A program made the position numbers and the translations under genes. A stretch of DNA of 64,000 nucleotides from Bacteroidales bacterium (lineage in GTDB: Bacteria; Bacteroidota; Bacteroidia; Bacteroidales; VadinHA17), in contig JAJFVL010000018.1 of assembly GCA_021371855.1 (NCBI GenBank), positions 310,001 to 374,000 of the forward strand. Direction: 5' to 3'. Below the pieces are notes generated by a model. That model worked only from the letters and a program-made list of their open reading frames with translations. It had not been told where the DNA came from and ran no database searches. Below, piece after piece: positions 25,621 to 34,613 of this stretch. Position 1 is the stretch's first letter. The number at the start of each line of letters is the position of its first letter.

Positions 25621-27282
25621 ATGGAACTTGAGAAATATGTAAACAGGATCGAATTTGATTCATATGAGGATTTTAAAGAAAATTTTAAAATCACAGTCCC
25701 TGATAATTTCAACTTTGCTTTTGATGTAGTTGATGAAATAGCAGCAAAGACTCCCGACAAGACAGCTATGGTCTGGTGCGATGATAAAGGAGAGGAGGCT
25801 ACATTTACTTTCGGGCAGATGAAATACTACAGCGATAAGGCTGCCAATTTTTTCAGATCAAGAGGTATCCGTAAGGGAGATCCGGTCATGCTTATTCTGA
25901 AACGACGCTATGAATTCTGGTTCTGCATTCTTGCCCTGCATAAAATCGGAGCAATTACAGTACCTGCAACACATCTTCTCACAGAAAAAGATATCGTTTA
26001 CAGGAATAATGCTGCAGATATTAAAATGATTGTATGTGTACACGATCCTGAGGTGCTTCAGCATATTGAGAAATCGGAAAGCAAATCACCATCACTTAAA
26101 TACAAAGTGATGGTAGGAGGAAATCGTAAAGGCTGGCTGAATCTTACTGATGAAATTGAAAAGAGTTCTGAGAGCTTTGTCAGACCAACAGGAGATGAAA
26201 CCACATCAAACACCGACATTATGCTCGTCTATTTTACATCAGGCACGACAGGAATGCCTAAGATGGTTAGTCACGACTTTACTTATCCTCTTGGACATAT
26301 CATTACATCCAAGTTCTGGCAAAATGTTCAGGATGGTGGTCTTCATTTAACATTGGCTGATACTGGATGGGCTAAATCGGTATGGGGCAAATTATATGGC
26401 CAATGGTTATCAGGCAGTGCTGTTATGACTTATGATTATGACAAATTTGTTCCAAAAAACATAATGGAAGTCATTGAAAAATACAAAGTTACTACTTTTT
26501 GCGCACCCCCGACCATATACAGGTTTCTTATAAAGGAAGATCTTACAAAATATAATTTAAGTGCTTTAAAATATGGTGTTGTTGCCGGGGAAGCTTTAAA
26601 TCCGGAGGTTTTTAAACAATTTTATGATCAGACAGGCATCAAGCTTAGGGAAGGGTACGGACAAACGGAATTAATTGTTATAGTAGCAACATATCCATGG
26701 ATGAATCCCAAACCGGGATCAATAGGCAAACCTACACCAGGCTATGATATTGAGATTGTTGATGAAGAAGGCAATCCATGTGAAGCAGGAACTGAAGGAG
26801 AGATGATAATACATACATCAAAAGGCAAACCGGCAGGGATGTTTGACGGTTATTACCGTGATGAACAGCTTACAAAAGAAGTGTGGTCTGATGGTGTTTA
26901 CAAAACCGGCGACCTGGCATGGTGCGACGAAGACGGTTATTACTGGTTCGTCGGAAGAGCTGATGATGTAATTAAAAGTTCAGGATACCGTATCGGCCCT
27001 TTTGAGGTTGAAAGCGCTCTGATTGAACATCCTGCTGTACTTGAATGTGCTATTACAGCCGTACCTGATCCCATAAGAGGACAGATAGTGAAAGCTACAG
27101 TTGTTCTTTCAAAGAATTATAAACCCAGCGAAGAACTTGCAAAAGAGTTGCAGGAACATGTTAAAAAGGTTACTGCTCCCTATAAATACCCGCGAGTGGT
27201 TGAATTTGCCGATGAGCTCCCAAAAACCATCAGCGGAAAAATACGAAGAGTTCAGATACGGGATAAGGATAAACAGCAATAG
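25621..27282 (+). CDS. AMP-binding acyl-CoA synthetase (medium-chain/acetyl-CoA synthetase-like)
   Basis: 553 residues of the ANL superfamily: activates a carboxylic acid to the acyl-adenylate and transfers it to CoA. The P-loop is [13 protein letters not shown] (about 200-212), followed by [31 protein letters not shown], hinge and A8 motif [20 protein letters not shown], and the catalytic Lys in [11 protein letters not shown] near the C-terminus. The gene order with the cupin regulator and the length point to the MACS branch rather than acetyl-CoA synthetase proper (which is about 650). Cytoplasmic. The acid substrate is unknown. Confidence 0.92.
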   Translation: MELEKYVNRIEFDSYEDFKENFKITVPDNFNFAFDVVDEIAAKTPDKTAMVWCDDKGEEATFTFGQMKYYSDKAANFFRSRGIRKGDPVMLILKRRYEFWFCILALHKIGAITVPATHLLTEKDIVYRNNAADIKMIVCVHDPEVLQHIEKSESKSPSLKYKVMVGGNRKGWLNLTDEIEKSSESFVRPTGDETTSNTDIMLVYFTSGTTGMPKMVSHDFTYPLGHIITSKFWQNVQDGGLHLTLADTGWAKSVWGKLYGQWLSGSAVMTYDYDKFVPKNIMEVIEKYKVTTFCAPPTIYRFLIKEDLTKYNLSALKYGVVAGEALNPEVFKQFYDQTGIKLREGYGQTELIVIVATYPWMNPKPGSIGKPTPGYDIEIVDEEGNPCEAGTEGEMIIHTSKGKPAGMFDGYYRDEQLTKEVWSDGVYKTGDLAWCDEDGYYWFVGRADDVIKSSGYRIGPFEVESALIEHPAVLECAITAVPDPIRGQIVKATVVLSKNYKPSEELAKELQEHVKKVTAPYKYPRVVEFADELPKTISGKIRRVQIRDKDKQQ

Positions 27283-27299
27283 GAACTGTCTTTGTACCT

Positions 27300-27459
27300 C
27301 AGCCGCATAGCGGTGACACCCTTGCAGAACGAGACGATGATACAATATCAAAACCACCTGGTGGCGATATTATTCATTCCAGCCGCATAGCGGCGACATC
27401 TTTGTAGAACGAGACGATGATACAATTACAAAGCCACGTAGTGGTGATATTATTCAACC
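27300..27459 (+). repeat. Two tandem 80-bp repeat units with hairpins
   Basis: Units at 27300-27379 and 27380-27459 share CAGCCGCATAGCGG, AGAACGAGACGATGATACAA and GATATTATTCA. Each contains small palindromes (CCGCATAGCGG and CCACCTGGTGG or CCACGTAGTGG, with the arms changed together). The compensating changes suggest that structure matters. It lies between convergent genes. Confidence 0.75.
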
Positions 27460-27484
27460 AGGAACTGTACCTGTTTTATATAAC

Positions 27485-27515
27485 AAGGAACCTTACCGGT
27501 TCCTTATTTTATTTG
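27485..27515 (+). terminator. Rho-independent terminator overlapping the opposing stop codon
   Basis: AAGGAACC (27485-27492), loop TTACC, GGTTCCTT (27498-27505), then ATTTTATTT. The perfect 8-bp stem ends plus-strand transcription of the synthetase operon; its loop contains the stop codon of the minus-strand amidohydrolase gene. Confidence 0.75.
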
Positions 27516-28605
27516 CATTATCGCGATACATTTTTTTCAACACGTTATCGGTGAGATAAAGACCGTACAAAGGCCAATGATAGGCAAACATTTCGGTTTC
27601 ATAAAAGTGCTCATCAGCTGTTTCCAATATTCTGAAAGTCACTCTGTAAAACTTTTCATTAAAAAAATTATCCGTACCATAAACAATTCTGTCCTGATAT
27701 TTCTCAATGAATTCCCTGACAAATTTCGGGATAGGAGCAATTTCGCCATAACGGGCTGAAATATCGGCGAACAGATTCGGATATTTGTCAAAAAAGTCAC
27801 CTAATACTGAAAGATCAGCACAGCAATTAGCTAAGTGAGCGGCTATAAAAGTTGTTTTCGGATGTTTCTTCAAGGTATTTTCCAGACGATCGAGCATCTC
27901 CTCATGACTTTTAGCTCCATATTCGCTTCCTACATGCCATTTTGCGGCATTCATGAGACCATCATTTGTTGAATCGATTTTCTCATACATCCATTTATCT
28001 TCAGAGATATGAAGGTTTACCGGTATTCCCAGCCCGGCACATTTTTCATAAAGGATATCCAGACGCGGATCATCAGGAAGCATTATAACTTTGTTTGAAG
28101 ATGACGGAGGAATGCCTTTTCCTTTAAACATTACTTCGCCAACACCTTTTGCACCTTTCTTAACACATCTTTCGAGTTCCTTAACAGCTTCCGGACCGTA
28201 ACCAGGTTTATCATATCCGGTATAATCAAATCCACACCATAATTCAAACCGGTTCCCGTATCTGGAGTACATCTTCACAAGTGTGTCGAAACCGGCGCCT
28301 GAAGCCTGCGTCAAAACAATGGATTTCTCTATACCACAGGCATCCATTGCTTTGATCCACTTTGCAATATCCTCATCTTTCATGGCATAAACATGCGTAT
28401 GCATATCGATTACGGGATATTTGGCTTTAGCCACATTTGTTACCGGTATATTGTATATTGATACCGGACGAAAATCTTTCAGCTTAAGGTTATTTACATC
28501 CTGTCCCGAAGATGTCATAGTTATGAAAAAATATACAATTGCAACAAAGATTGAACGAAATATATTCACTTCTTTTATTCCGGTTTCACTTAACAGGTTT
28601 TTCAT
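27493..28605 (-). CDS. Exported amidohydrolase (TIM-barrel metal hydrolase)
   Basis: 370 residues. An N-terminal hydrophobic segment (FRSIFVAIVYFFITMTSSG) acts as signal. The amidohydrolase-2 features follow: PVIDMHTHVYAM (HxH metal site, about residue 65), IPVNLHISED (His), TTFIAAHLANCC (His) and DRIVYGTDNFF (Asp near the C-terminus). Members of this group hydrolyse or decarboxylate cyclic and aromatic substrates; the substrate here cannot be read from the sequence. It is followed on the same strand by nothing close, with the GH127-type gene about 100 bp upstream; they may share a transcript. Confidence 0.88.
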   Translation of the reverse strand: MKNLLSETGIKEVNIFRSIFVAIVYFFITMTSSGQDVNNLKLKDFRPVSIYNIPVTNVAKAKYPVIDMHTHVYAMKDEDIAKWIKAMDACGIEKSIVLTQASGAGFDTLVKMYSRYGNRFELWCGFDYTGYDKPGYGPEAVKELERCVKKGAKGVGEVMFKGKGIPPSSSNKVIMLPDDPRLDILYEKCAGLGIPVNLHISEDKWMYEKIDSTNDGLMNAAKWHVGSEYGAKSHEEMLDRLENTLKKHPKTTFIAAHLANCCADLSVLGDFFDKYPNLFADISARYGEIAPIPKFVREFIEKYQDRIVYGTDNFFNEKFYRVTFRILETADEHFYETEMFAYHWPLYGLYLTDNVLKKMYRDNANKIRNR

Positions 28606-28701
28606 CTTTAAGTTAATTTAGGTTAATAAAAATAGTAACATTCAGTCGTGCTCTCTACATGTCTGATTTCTGCAATAAAATGTCAGTTTTACCTGGATAT
28701 A

Positions 28702-31086
28702 TTAAGGGAAGCATGTAAATGATTCGTCCTGAACTTCGAAATATGGCATATACACGAAATCGTTGTTCCCCTTTACCTTAAAATGCAAAGGTTTGCCATC
28801 CGCTGGCGTAAGGCTTTTTATCAGCTTCTCAGGGCTTACTGTCAGTTTAATGTTTTCTGTCTTTCCTTTCACACTTACATAAGCCATTAATACAGGTCCG
28901 TACTCCAGTGCAAAGCGTTCATGATCAGGATCACGCTCTTCCCCTTCATATTTTGTCATTCTGAAATTCATTGGCAAATAGAAAGAGATTACATCTCCAT
29001 TGTTCCAGTTCCTGTCCAAAGAGACATAGGTACCAGGTTTTCCCTTAACAACCTTTTTCCCATTTACCATAACCGGCATTTCACCAGCTGCCCATGACGG
29101 AACACGAATTCTTATCTTCGATTTAACCGGCCGGTCGGCATTTACTGTCAACAGCACTTTCTGATCATAGGGGAACCTTGTATCCATTTTCAATGACATT
29201 GTACCGGTTTGAGTTGGAAACTTAATAGTTGACGAAGCAAACAGGTCAACATATACACCATCGCCGGCAACAGAGTAGATGAATTCCGGCAGCGCACCGA
29301 TCATTCGTGTTCCCTGACCTTCACAGCATGTGCTCATACTGAATGGCTGGCGATTATTTACATCTTTATGGTCGGCCAGGACAGCATGGTAACGAATTCC
29401 TTTATCACCTACCTGGTTAGCTATTAAATTATTATAAATTGATTTCTCTATTTCAGCAACATATTTTTCGTCATCAGGATTCAGCAGGTGAAAACGCTGG
29501 TTCAGGAAAGCCCAGAAAACGCTTCCGCAAAGCTCACCTGTTGACCTGTGCAGATAATATGACTTCGGAGGATAGAGATCTGTTCCTTCACATATTGCAA
29601 TTGATCCTCCCACATGTTCCCAGTTGTTGTGATACAAATCCCATGCGCCGGAAGCAGCATCGAGGTATTTTTTTGCCCCGGTTGCCCGGTACAGGTCGAG
29701 ATAAGGTTCAATAGCTGTAAGCAGGTAATTATGAGGTCTGTCATAAGGATATAACCATATAGCCTTCTCATCTCTGTCAGCCATTTGTTCCATCCAGTAG
29801 TTTTCCTGGAAGTATTGCTGAACCACTTCTATATCTTTTGGTTTTCCCACAGGGGTAAAATACATTCGGGTACTTGGAATTATTCCCTGGGAGCCCTGCC
29901 CTGCACGTCTAAGCATTTCAGGAAGATAGCATGAGGTGTTGAACCAGTCGTAAAAGCCTCTTAAGAGCGGGAAAGCCTTAGTGTTACCGGCATATCCGGC
30001 TTCTATCAGTCCATGTGTTACCCATGATCGTGTATAAGCGCCGTATTCGCCCGCAAAAATCTTGTTTTTCGGATAGGCCATGATGTATCCGTCAGGTTCC
30101 TTACATTCGTCTATAACATCAACTATCCTGTTCATCCTGGTTCTGAGCTCGGCATTTTCCATCCAGCGGAGAGTATTGCCTGCACCCATAAGGAATCGGC
30201 CTGCTTCCTGTCCGGGAAGATCAACAAACCAGAAATTATTCAGTCGTTCCTCCAACGGTTTAACAGGTCTACCTGCTTTTAAATAAAAATTCCTTACCAA
30301 TTCATCGAAAGTGAATGATGATAAGAGGTAAGTGATATTATTTTCCATGGTAGTCTTGAATAGACCATCGCCTAGCTGCACCCCTCCTTTTGGAGCTTGT
30401 GCCTTATAAGCTACCGGATTCCATTTGTCGGAGGGAATAATATTACCTGGATTATTTGTAACAACCCCCTCGCCCTGAGGACGTGTGGGACGGGTTAAAA
30501 CAGAAACTCCCAGGTTCCCCGATTCAGAATCAGAGGCCGGACAACCCTCTGCAATGTCTTTCCCATCTGACATAACCATAATCTTCGACATAGCTAACCG
30601 TTTCTGTCTGAGCTGAAGTGCAGTCAGACGCACGTACCTGGCATTTACTTCCTTCCCGTCGAATGTGCAGATAACATCATATGGATCCTGGAAGATCTCC
30701 CTTGTCCGGTTTTCATACATAACAGCCGTTTTAAAGTCAGGATCGTCTGACATTTCAATTTTAAAACGGGCAGGAAAACCTATAGATTGCACGTAACCCC
30801 AGGGACTGACCTTAGGCAAAAGCTTAATGCCGTCTATTTTTTTCTTTTCGCCAAGGTCGAGCTGCACCCAGCGTATTTCTTCATCTTTTTGTGCAGCTTT
30901 CGATTCATAAGTAGCAGTAAAAAATCTTGCTATACGATCCACTCCCATGCCTGCGTCGCTTCGTTCATCGTGAGGAACATATTTTATCTGGGCAGTAGCA
31001 GACAATAAACCTAAAGCTGTAATTATAAAAAGAGAGCAAAGATGTCTTTTTAAAACATTTAGTGAAAGGGATAAATCTTTTAACAT
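28702..31086 (-). CDS. Secreted GH127-type beta-L-arabinofuranosidase with N-terminal F5/8-type domain
   Basis: 794 residues from the ATG at 31086, chosen because MLKDLSLSLNVLKRHLCSLF leads a signal peptide ending SATAQ. An N-terminal discoidin (F5/8 type C) domain (about 40-180: VQLDLGEKKKIDGIKLLP, RYVRLTALQL) is followed by the DUF1680/GH127 (alpha/alpha) barrel with GRFLMGAGNTLRWM, the Glu in STGELCG and the double Cys in MSTCCEGQGTRM, where a zinc-bound Cys acts as nucleophile in this family. A beta-sandwich ends the protein. It removes L-arabinofuranose units from plant or glycoprotein glycans. Minus strand, upstream of the amidohydrolase. Confidence 0.88.
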   Translation of the reverse strand: MLKDLSLSLNVLKRHLCSLFIITALGLLSATAQIKYVPHDERSDAGMGVDRIARFFTATYESKAAQKDEEIRWVQLDLGEKKKIDGIKLLPKVSPWGYVQSIGFPARFKIEMSDDPDFKTAVMYENRTREIFQDPYDVICTFDGKEVNARYVRLTALQLRQKRLAMSKIMVMSDGKDIAEGCPASDSESGNLGVSVLTRPTRPQGEGVVTNNPGNIIPSDKWNPVAYKAQAPKGGVQLGDGLFKTTMENNITYLLSSFTFDELVRNFYLKAGRPVKPLEERLNNFWFVDLPGQEAGRFLMGAGNTLRWMENAELRTRMNRIVDVIDECKEPDGYIMAYPKNKIFAGEYGAYTRSWVTHGLIEAGYAGNTKAFPLLRGFYDWFNTSCYLPEMLRRAGQGSQGIIPSTRMYFTPVGKPKDIEVVQQYFQENYWMEQMADRDEKAIWLYPYDRPHNYLLTAIEPYLDLYRATGAKKYLDAASGAWDLYHNNWEHVGGSIAICEGTDLYPPKSYYLHRSTGELCGSVFWAFLNQRFHLLNPDDEKYVAEIEKSIYNNLIANQVGDKGIRYHAVLADHKDVNNRQPFSMSTCCEGQGTRMIGALPEFIYSVAGDGVYVDLFASSTIKFPTQTGTMSLKMDTRFPYDQKVLLTVNADRPVKSKIRIRVPSWAAGEMPVMVNGKKVVKGKPGTYVSLDRNWNNGDVISFYLPMNFRMTKYEGEERDPDHERFALEYGPVLMAYVSVKGKTENIKLTVSPEKLIKSLTPADGKPLHFKVKGNNDFVYMPYFEVQDESFTCFP

Positions 31087-31221
31087 ATTATAATCTATTA
31101 ATAATTCCGGTATATATTCGGCAATTTGCAATTAATAAGCATTTACCTATGCAAAATAGAAATAATAGTTGATAAAAGAGGCTTTTTGTAAAAAGTAAAT
31201 TTTGGGGAGGTAAGAAAGGAA

Positions 31222-31322
31222 GGTGCGACGGCATAACGGTGCGACGGTGCAACGGTGCAACGGCAGCAAACAGAAGAATGAATGGTCCCTTCAACCTTTC
31301 AACCTTTCAACCTTTCAACCTT
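31222..31322 (+). repeat. Short low-complexity repeats
   Basis: At 31222-31262 the unit (A)ACGGTGC is repeated about four times, and at 31287-31322 TTCAACC is repeated four times in a row. Similar spacer sequence occurs near 33600-33660. Such runs are common in Bacteroidota intergenic regions and vary by slippage. Confidence 0.7.
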
Positions 31323-31327
31323 ACCAA

Positions 31328-32539
31328 CTACCTTCCCCTGTGCGATTCCACCCGGCTATGGTTGTTTCTGTGCTGTTGCCCGGGCGCTTTGACCGGATTG
31401 TTATCGATCAAAGGGAAAGGATTATCATTGACAACCCGTATTTTCTTTGTAATCAGTTTTTCAATATCCTTCAGATATGGTTTTTCCTCTGCATCGCAAA
31501 AAGAAATTGCAGTCCCGTCAGCGCCTGCTCTTCCTGTTCTTCCAATACGATGGACATATGTTTCGGGAATATTCGGGATTTCATAGTTTATGACATATTC
31601 AAGATCTTCAACATCAATACCCCTGGCCGCAATATCAGTTGCCACCAGCACCCGGGTTGCCTGTGATTTGAAGTTTGACAAAGCACGTTGCCGGGCATTT
31701 TGTGTTTTGTTACCATGTATGGCTTCGGCAGTGATGTTTTTCTTTTTCAACACCTTCACAACTTTGTCGGCGCCGAATTTTGTCCGTGTAAAAACAAGTG
31801 CTGTTTTGATTTTTTTATCATTTAATAATTCAAGCAAAAGAGCATTCTTGTTTCCCTTATCGATAAAATAAACAGATTGATTAACAATGTCTACTGTTGT
31901 TGCCGAAGGGGTAACTTCCACCTTTACAGGCTTATATACAATGGAGCCGGCAAGTTTCACGATTTCAGGAGGCATAGTGGCCGAGAAGAAAAGCGATTGT
32001 CTCTTTTGCGGCAGAGCGGCAATTATTTTTCTTACATCATGAATAAAACCCATGTCAAGCATTCTGTCGGCTTCGTCAAGGACAAAGATCCCAACGTCTT
32101 TCAATGAGATGTATCCCTGGTTCATAAGATCGAGCAACCGGCCTGGTGTTGCCACAAGTACATCTACTCCGTTACGTAATGCGTTGGTCTGCGGATTCTT
32201 GTTCACTCCTCCAAAAACGACAGTACAGGTTATTCCCGTATACCTGCCGTATGCTTTAAAACTCTCTTCTATCTGTATTGCCAGTTCCCTGGTAGGTGTA
32301 ACAACAAGACTTCTTATTTTTCTTTTCCGTTCGAATGATTTGTTATTGCTTAGCAGTTGAAGAACAGGTACTGCAAAGGCGGCAGTTTTTCCGGTGCCGG
32401 TTTGTGCACAGCCTATAAGATCGGTCCCTTTAAGAACAATTGGAATAGCTTGTACCTGGATTGGTGTTGGGGTTGTATACCCCTCTTCTTTTAATGATTT
32501 AAGAATTGGTTCAATAATGTCTAATGATTCAAATTGCAT
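31328..32539 (-). CDS. rhlE: DEAD-box ATP-dependent RNA helicase, RhlE type
   Basis: 403 residues. All helicase motifs are present: Q motif (YTTPTPIQVQAIP), motif I AQTGTGKT, Ia PTRELAIQ, II DEAD in VLDEADRMLDMGF, III SAT, IV to VI including DIAARGIDV and HRIGRTGRAG. A short C-terminal tail is rich in basic residues, as in RhlE. It unwinds RNA in ribosome assembly or RNA decay, often needed in the cold. It is a single gene; low-complexity repeats lie directly after its stop. Confidence 0.95.
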   Translation of the reverse strand: MQFESLDIIEPILKSLKEEGYTTPTPIQVQAIPIVLKGTDLIGCAQTGTGKTAAFAVPVLQLLSNNKSFERKRKIRSLVVTPTRELAIQIEESFKAYGRYTGITCTVVFGGVNKNPQTNALRNGVDVLVATPGRLLDLMNQGYISLKDVGIFVLDEADRMLDMGFIHDVRKIIAALPQKRQSLFFSATMPPEIVKLAGSIVYKPVKVEVTPSATTVDIVNQSVYFIDKGNKNALLLELLNDKKIKTALVFTRTKFGADKVVKVLKKKNITAEAIHGNKTQNARQRALSNFKSQATRVLVATDIAARGIDVEDLEYVINYEIPNIPETYVHRIGRTGRAGADGTAISFCDAEEKPYLKDIEKLITKKIRVVNDNPFPLIDNNPVKAPGQQHRNNHSRVESHRGR

Positions 32540-32704
32540 GTATAAATATTTAAATAAAAAATGTCCGGATCATTAGTTCTAATCCGGATTGAATGGCAGC
32601 AAAGGTAGTCTTAATTAATTTAAGAATTTCAGATAATTTATATAGTACTTATATTGAAGATGATAACAATTAAACCAGAGAGGCTGTAAAGGCTGAAAAT
32701 GCTT

Positions 32705-32742
32705 TAGAGGCTGTATAAACAATCTTGCCTTTAAAGCCTCTA
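32705..32742 (-). terminator. Hairpin after the SDR gene
   Basis: TAGAGGC (32705-32711) pairs with GCCTCTA (32736-32742), with AAAGGC-type inner pairing. On the minus strand it follows the SDR stop codon by about 7 bases and is followed by AAGCATTTT. Confidence 0.45.
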
Positions 32743-32748
32743 TAGCTT

Positions 32749-33528
32749 TTAATGCTTATTCTCCTGTATCATTCTTGCCGCCTTAACTACAAGTGATCGC
32801 GGAACAAATCTGACCAAAGTTGCCAGAAATTTATTTTTCAGTCCGGGAATTGCAACAGATTTTCCCTTCATCATTGCCATGTATCCATATTCTGCAATCT
32901 TTCTTGACGATGGCAGTTTTCGTTGCCTGAGCTCCCTGCGACCGTCTATGGCTGCAGAATGAAAACCGGTTTCAGTCGATCCCGGACATAATGCTGTCAC
33001 CGTTATCCCCTTGTCTGCCACCTCACTGCCGATAGCTTCAGAAAAACTCAGAACAAAAGCTTTGGTTGCAAAGTATACCGACATTGTGGGACCCGGCTGG
33101 AAAGAGGCAGTTGAAGCCACATTCAATATTCTGCCGCTCTTCTTCTTTATCATATCCGGTAAAAAGAGCCATGTAAAATGAATAAGAGTGGTTATATTAA
33201 GGTTGATCATTTTCTCCTGTTTGTCCCAGTCGCTTTCTGCGAAAAGACCTATATCTCCAAGACCTGCGTTGTTGATCAGATAATCGATTGAAATATTGTG
33301 CTGTTTCAACTCATCATAAACCTCCCGGGCTGCATCAGGAAAAAAAAGATCCTTTCCGATAACATGAACTTTTACTTTATACTTTTCCTCAAGTTCGCTT
33401 TTTAATTCATCAAGTTTATTTTTGCGTCGTGCTACAAGGACCAGGTTACCACCTTTTTCTGCGTGTATTCTGGCCAGCTGGTATCCTATTCCACCTGATG
33501 ATCCGGTAATTAATGCTGTCTTGCTCAT
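32749..33528 (-). CDS. Short-chain dehydrogenase/reductase
   Basis: 259 residues of the classical SDR type. The cofactor motif TGSSGGIGYQLA is at 8-19, with ARRKN following beta-2 favouring NADP(H). NNAG is at 86-89, the catalytic Ser at 139, Tyr152 and Lys156 in SVYFATKAF. PGSTETGFH follows. Close to the YqjQ/DltE-like branch of uncharacterised SDRs. Cytoplasmic; substrate unknown. It stands alone on the minus strand before a long repeat-filled gap. Confidence 0.9.
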   Translation of the reverse strand: MSKTALITGSSGGIGYQLARIHAEKGGNLVLVARRKNKLDELKSELEEKYKVKVHVIGKDLFFPDAAREVYDELKQHNISIDYLINNAGLGDIGLFAESDWDKQEKMINLNITTLIHFTWLFLPDMIKKKSGRILNVASTASFQPGPTMSVYFATKAFVLSFSEAIGSEVADKGITVTALCPGSTETGFHSAAIDGRRELRQRKLPSSRKIAEYGYMAMMKGKSVAIPGLKNKFLATLVRFVPRSLVVKAARMIQENKH

Positions 33529-33661
33529 TATAGCTGGATCTAAATTCTGTTTCGATTAAATGTAATACAAATATAACAAAGTTAGTGAAGGTTCAAAATG
33601 GGGTAACGGCACAAAGGTACAAAGGCGCAACGGTACAATGGACATTTTCAACTTTTCAACC

Positions 33662-33818
33662 TTGAGTCCACTCTGAAAAGTCAAAAAATTGTAATTGCCA
33701 CCAAGACTCAAAGACACAAAGGTTCACCAGGTACTTATTTTTAATTGTGTACGCTTTGTGAAACCTGGTGCCTTGGTGCCTTTGTGGCAAGAAAAAGCAT
33801 TTATCGGAATGGACTCAA
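33662..33818. repeat. Long imperfect palindrome
   Basis: Outer arms TTGAGTCCA (33662-33670) and TGGACTCAA (33810-33818) are perfect; inner arms TTGCCACCAAG (33695) and the CTTGG...TGGCAA segment (to 33790) partly pair. The core carries GGTTCACCAGG/CCTGGTG-like pairs. The unit looks like a self-complementary intergenic repeat, perhaps a foldback element; no second copy is present here. Confidence 0.5.
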
Positions 33819-33875
33819 CCTTCAACTTTCAAACATTACAAACTTTGCGAACTTCATGAACTTTATAAACTTTAT

Positions 33876-34281
33876 CATTAGTGGCCACTAAAAATTAAAT
33901 ATCGTTCTTTGAAATCTTGAATACATCGAGGTTGTAGGTTTTTTTGACGACGTGACGATCTGAAATGAAATACTCCTAAGATTCAGATTAGTATAAAATT
34001 ACCGTCAATTACCGTTGGCTTTAGCCAACGGTATATCAAGCTCATTCATATGGACTTTAGTCCTTCATTTGAGGGCTAAAGCCCGTACTTTTGGTGTTTC
34101 CTGATCCGTTGGCTAAAGCCAACGGTAATTGAAATAGACTGCAGAATTCTCCAAAATTTCAATATGTCAAATTTAATTAAAACGCCTCTAATAGAACTAC
34201 TTACAAACCAAGATTGCCAAGATGTCAAAGAACTAAATTATATACAATTGAAAATCAAATATTTTTAAGTAGACATCCATG
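33876..34281 (+). mobile_element. MITE-like element, copy 2 (full length)
   Basis: 406 bp, same orientation as copy 1. It begins CATTAGTGGCCACTAAAAAT; its other end, read inwards, is CATGGATGTCTACTTAAAAA. A perfect 9-bp direct repeat AAACTTTAT flanks it (33867-33875 and 34282-34290). Inside are two CCGTTGGCT(T/A)AAGCCAACGG-type hairpins plus GGACTTTAGTCC and GGGCTAAAGCCC palindromes, as in REP sequences. It has no ORF with coding character; a frame open in the other copies carries a stop here. Confidence 0.88.
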
Positions 34282-34613
34282 AAACTTTATAATCTTTACG
34301 ATAATATACGATAATAAATTACCAGAACATTCTTTTGAAAATAATCTAATTCTTACTAGATTTGACATGCAATGCATTCTGTAGATTAATATTTTGTTGA
34401 GCATCGCGGTACAATAGACACCAACTTTTTGTCAGTCCCATGCTATGAGGCTGAAGTAGCTTAATGATTTATGGAAATAAGTTATTAATAAGCGCATGTT
34501 ATGCATAATAGGTATTTCTGTTATAAGGGTGGAGAGAGAGTTTTGTCGATATTAAGTAAAACTATAGAATTAAACTCAAAAACAAATAAACAATAATCTA
34601 AAACAAAGTTGTT
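34282..34613. other. Gene-free leader before the DUF3857 pair
   Basis: AT-rich; no ORF, and no clear TTTG/TAnnTTTG pair. It must hold the promoter of the gene at 34614, but I cannot place it. Confidence 0.4.

Noticed and set aside
27300-27459. Possible CRISPR array
   Set aside because: Only two units of 80 bp with diverged internal parts and no spacer structure; no cas genes are near.
31222-31322. Regularly spaced short repeats as a regulatory array
   Set aside because: Units of 7-10 bases vary in number and occur as similar low-complexity runs near 33600; slippage is the simpler explanation.
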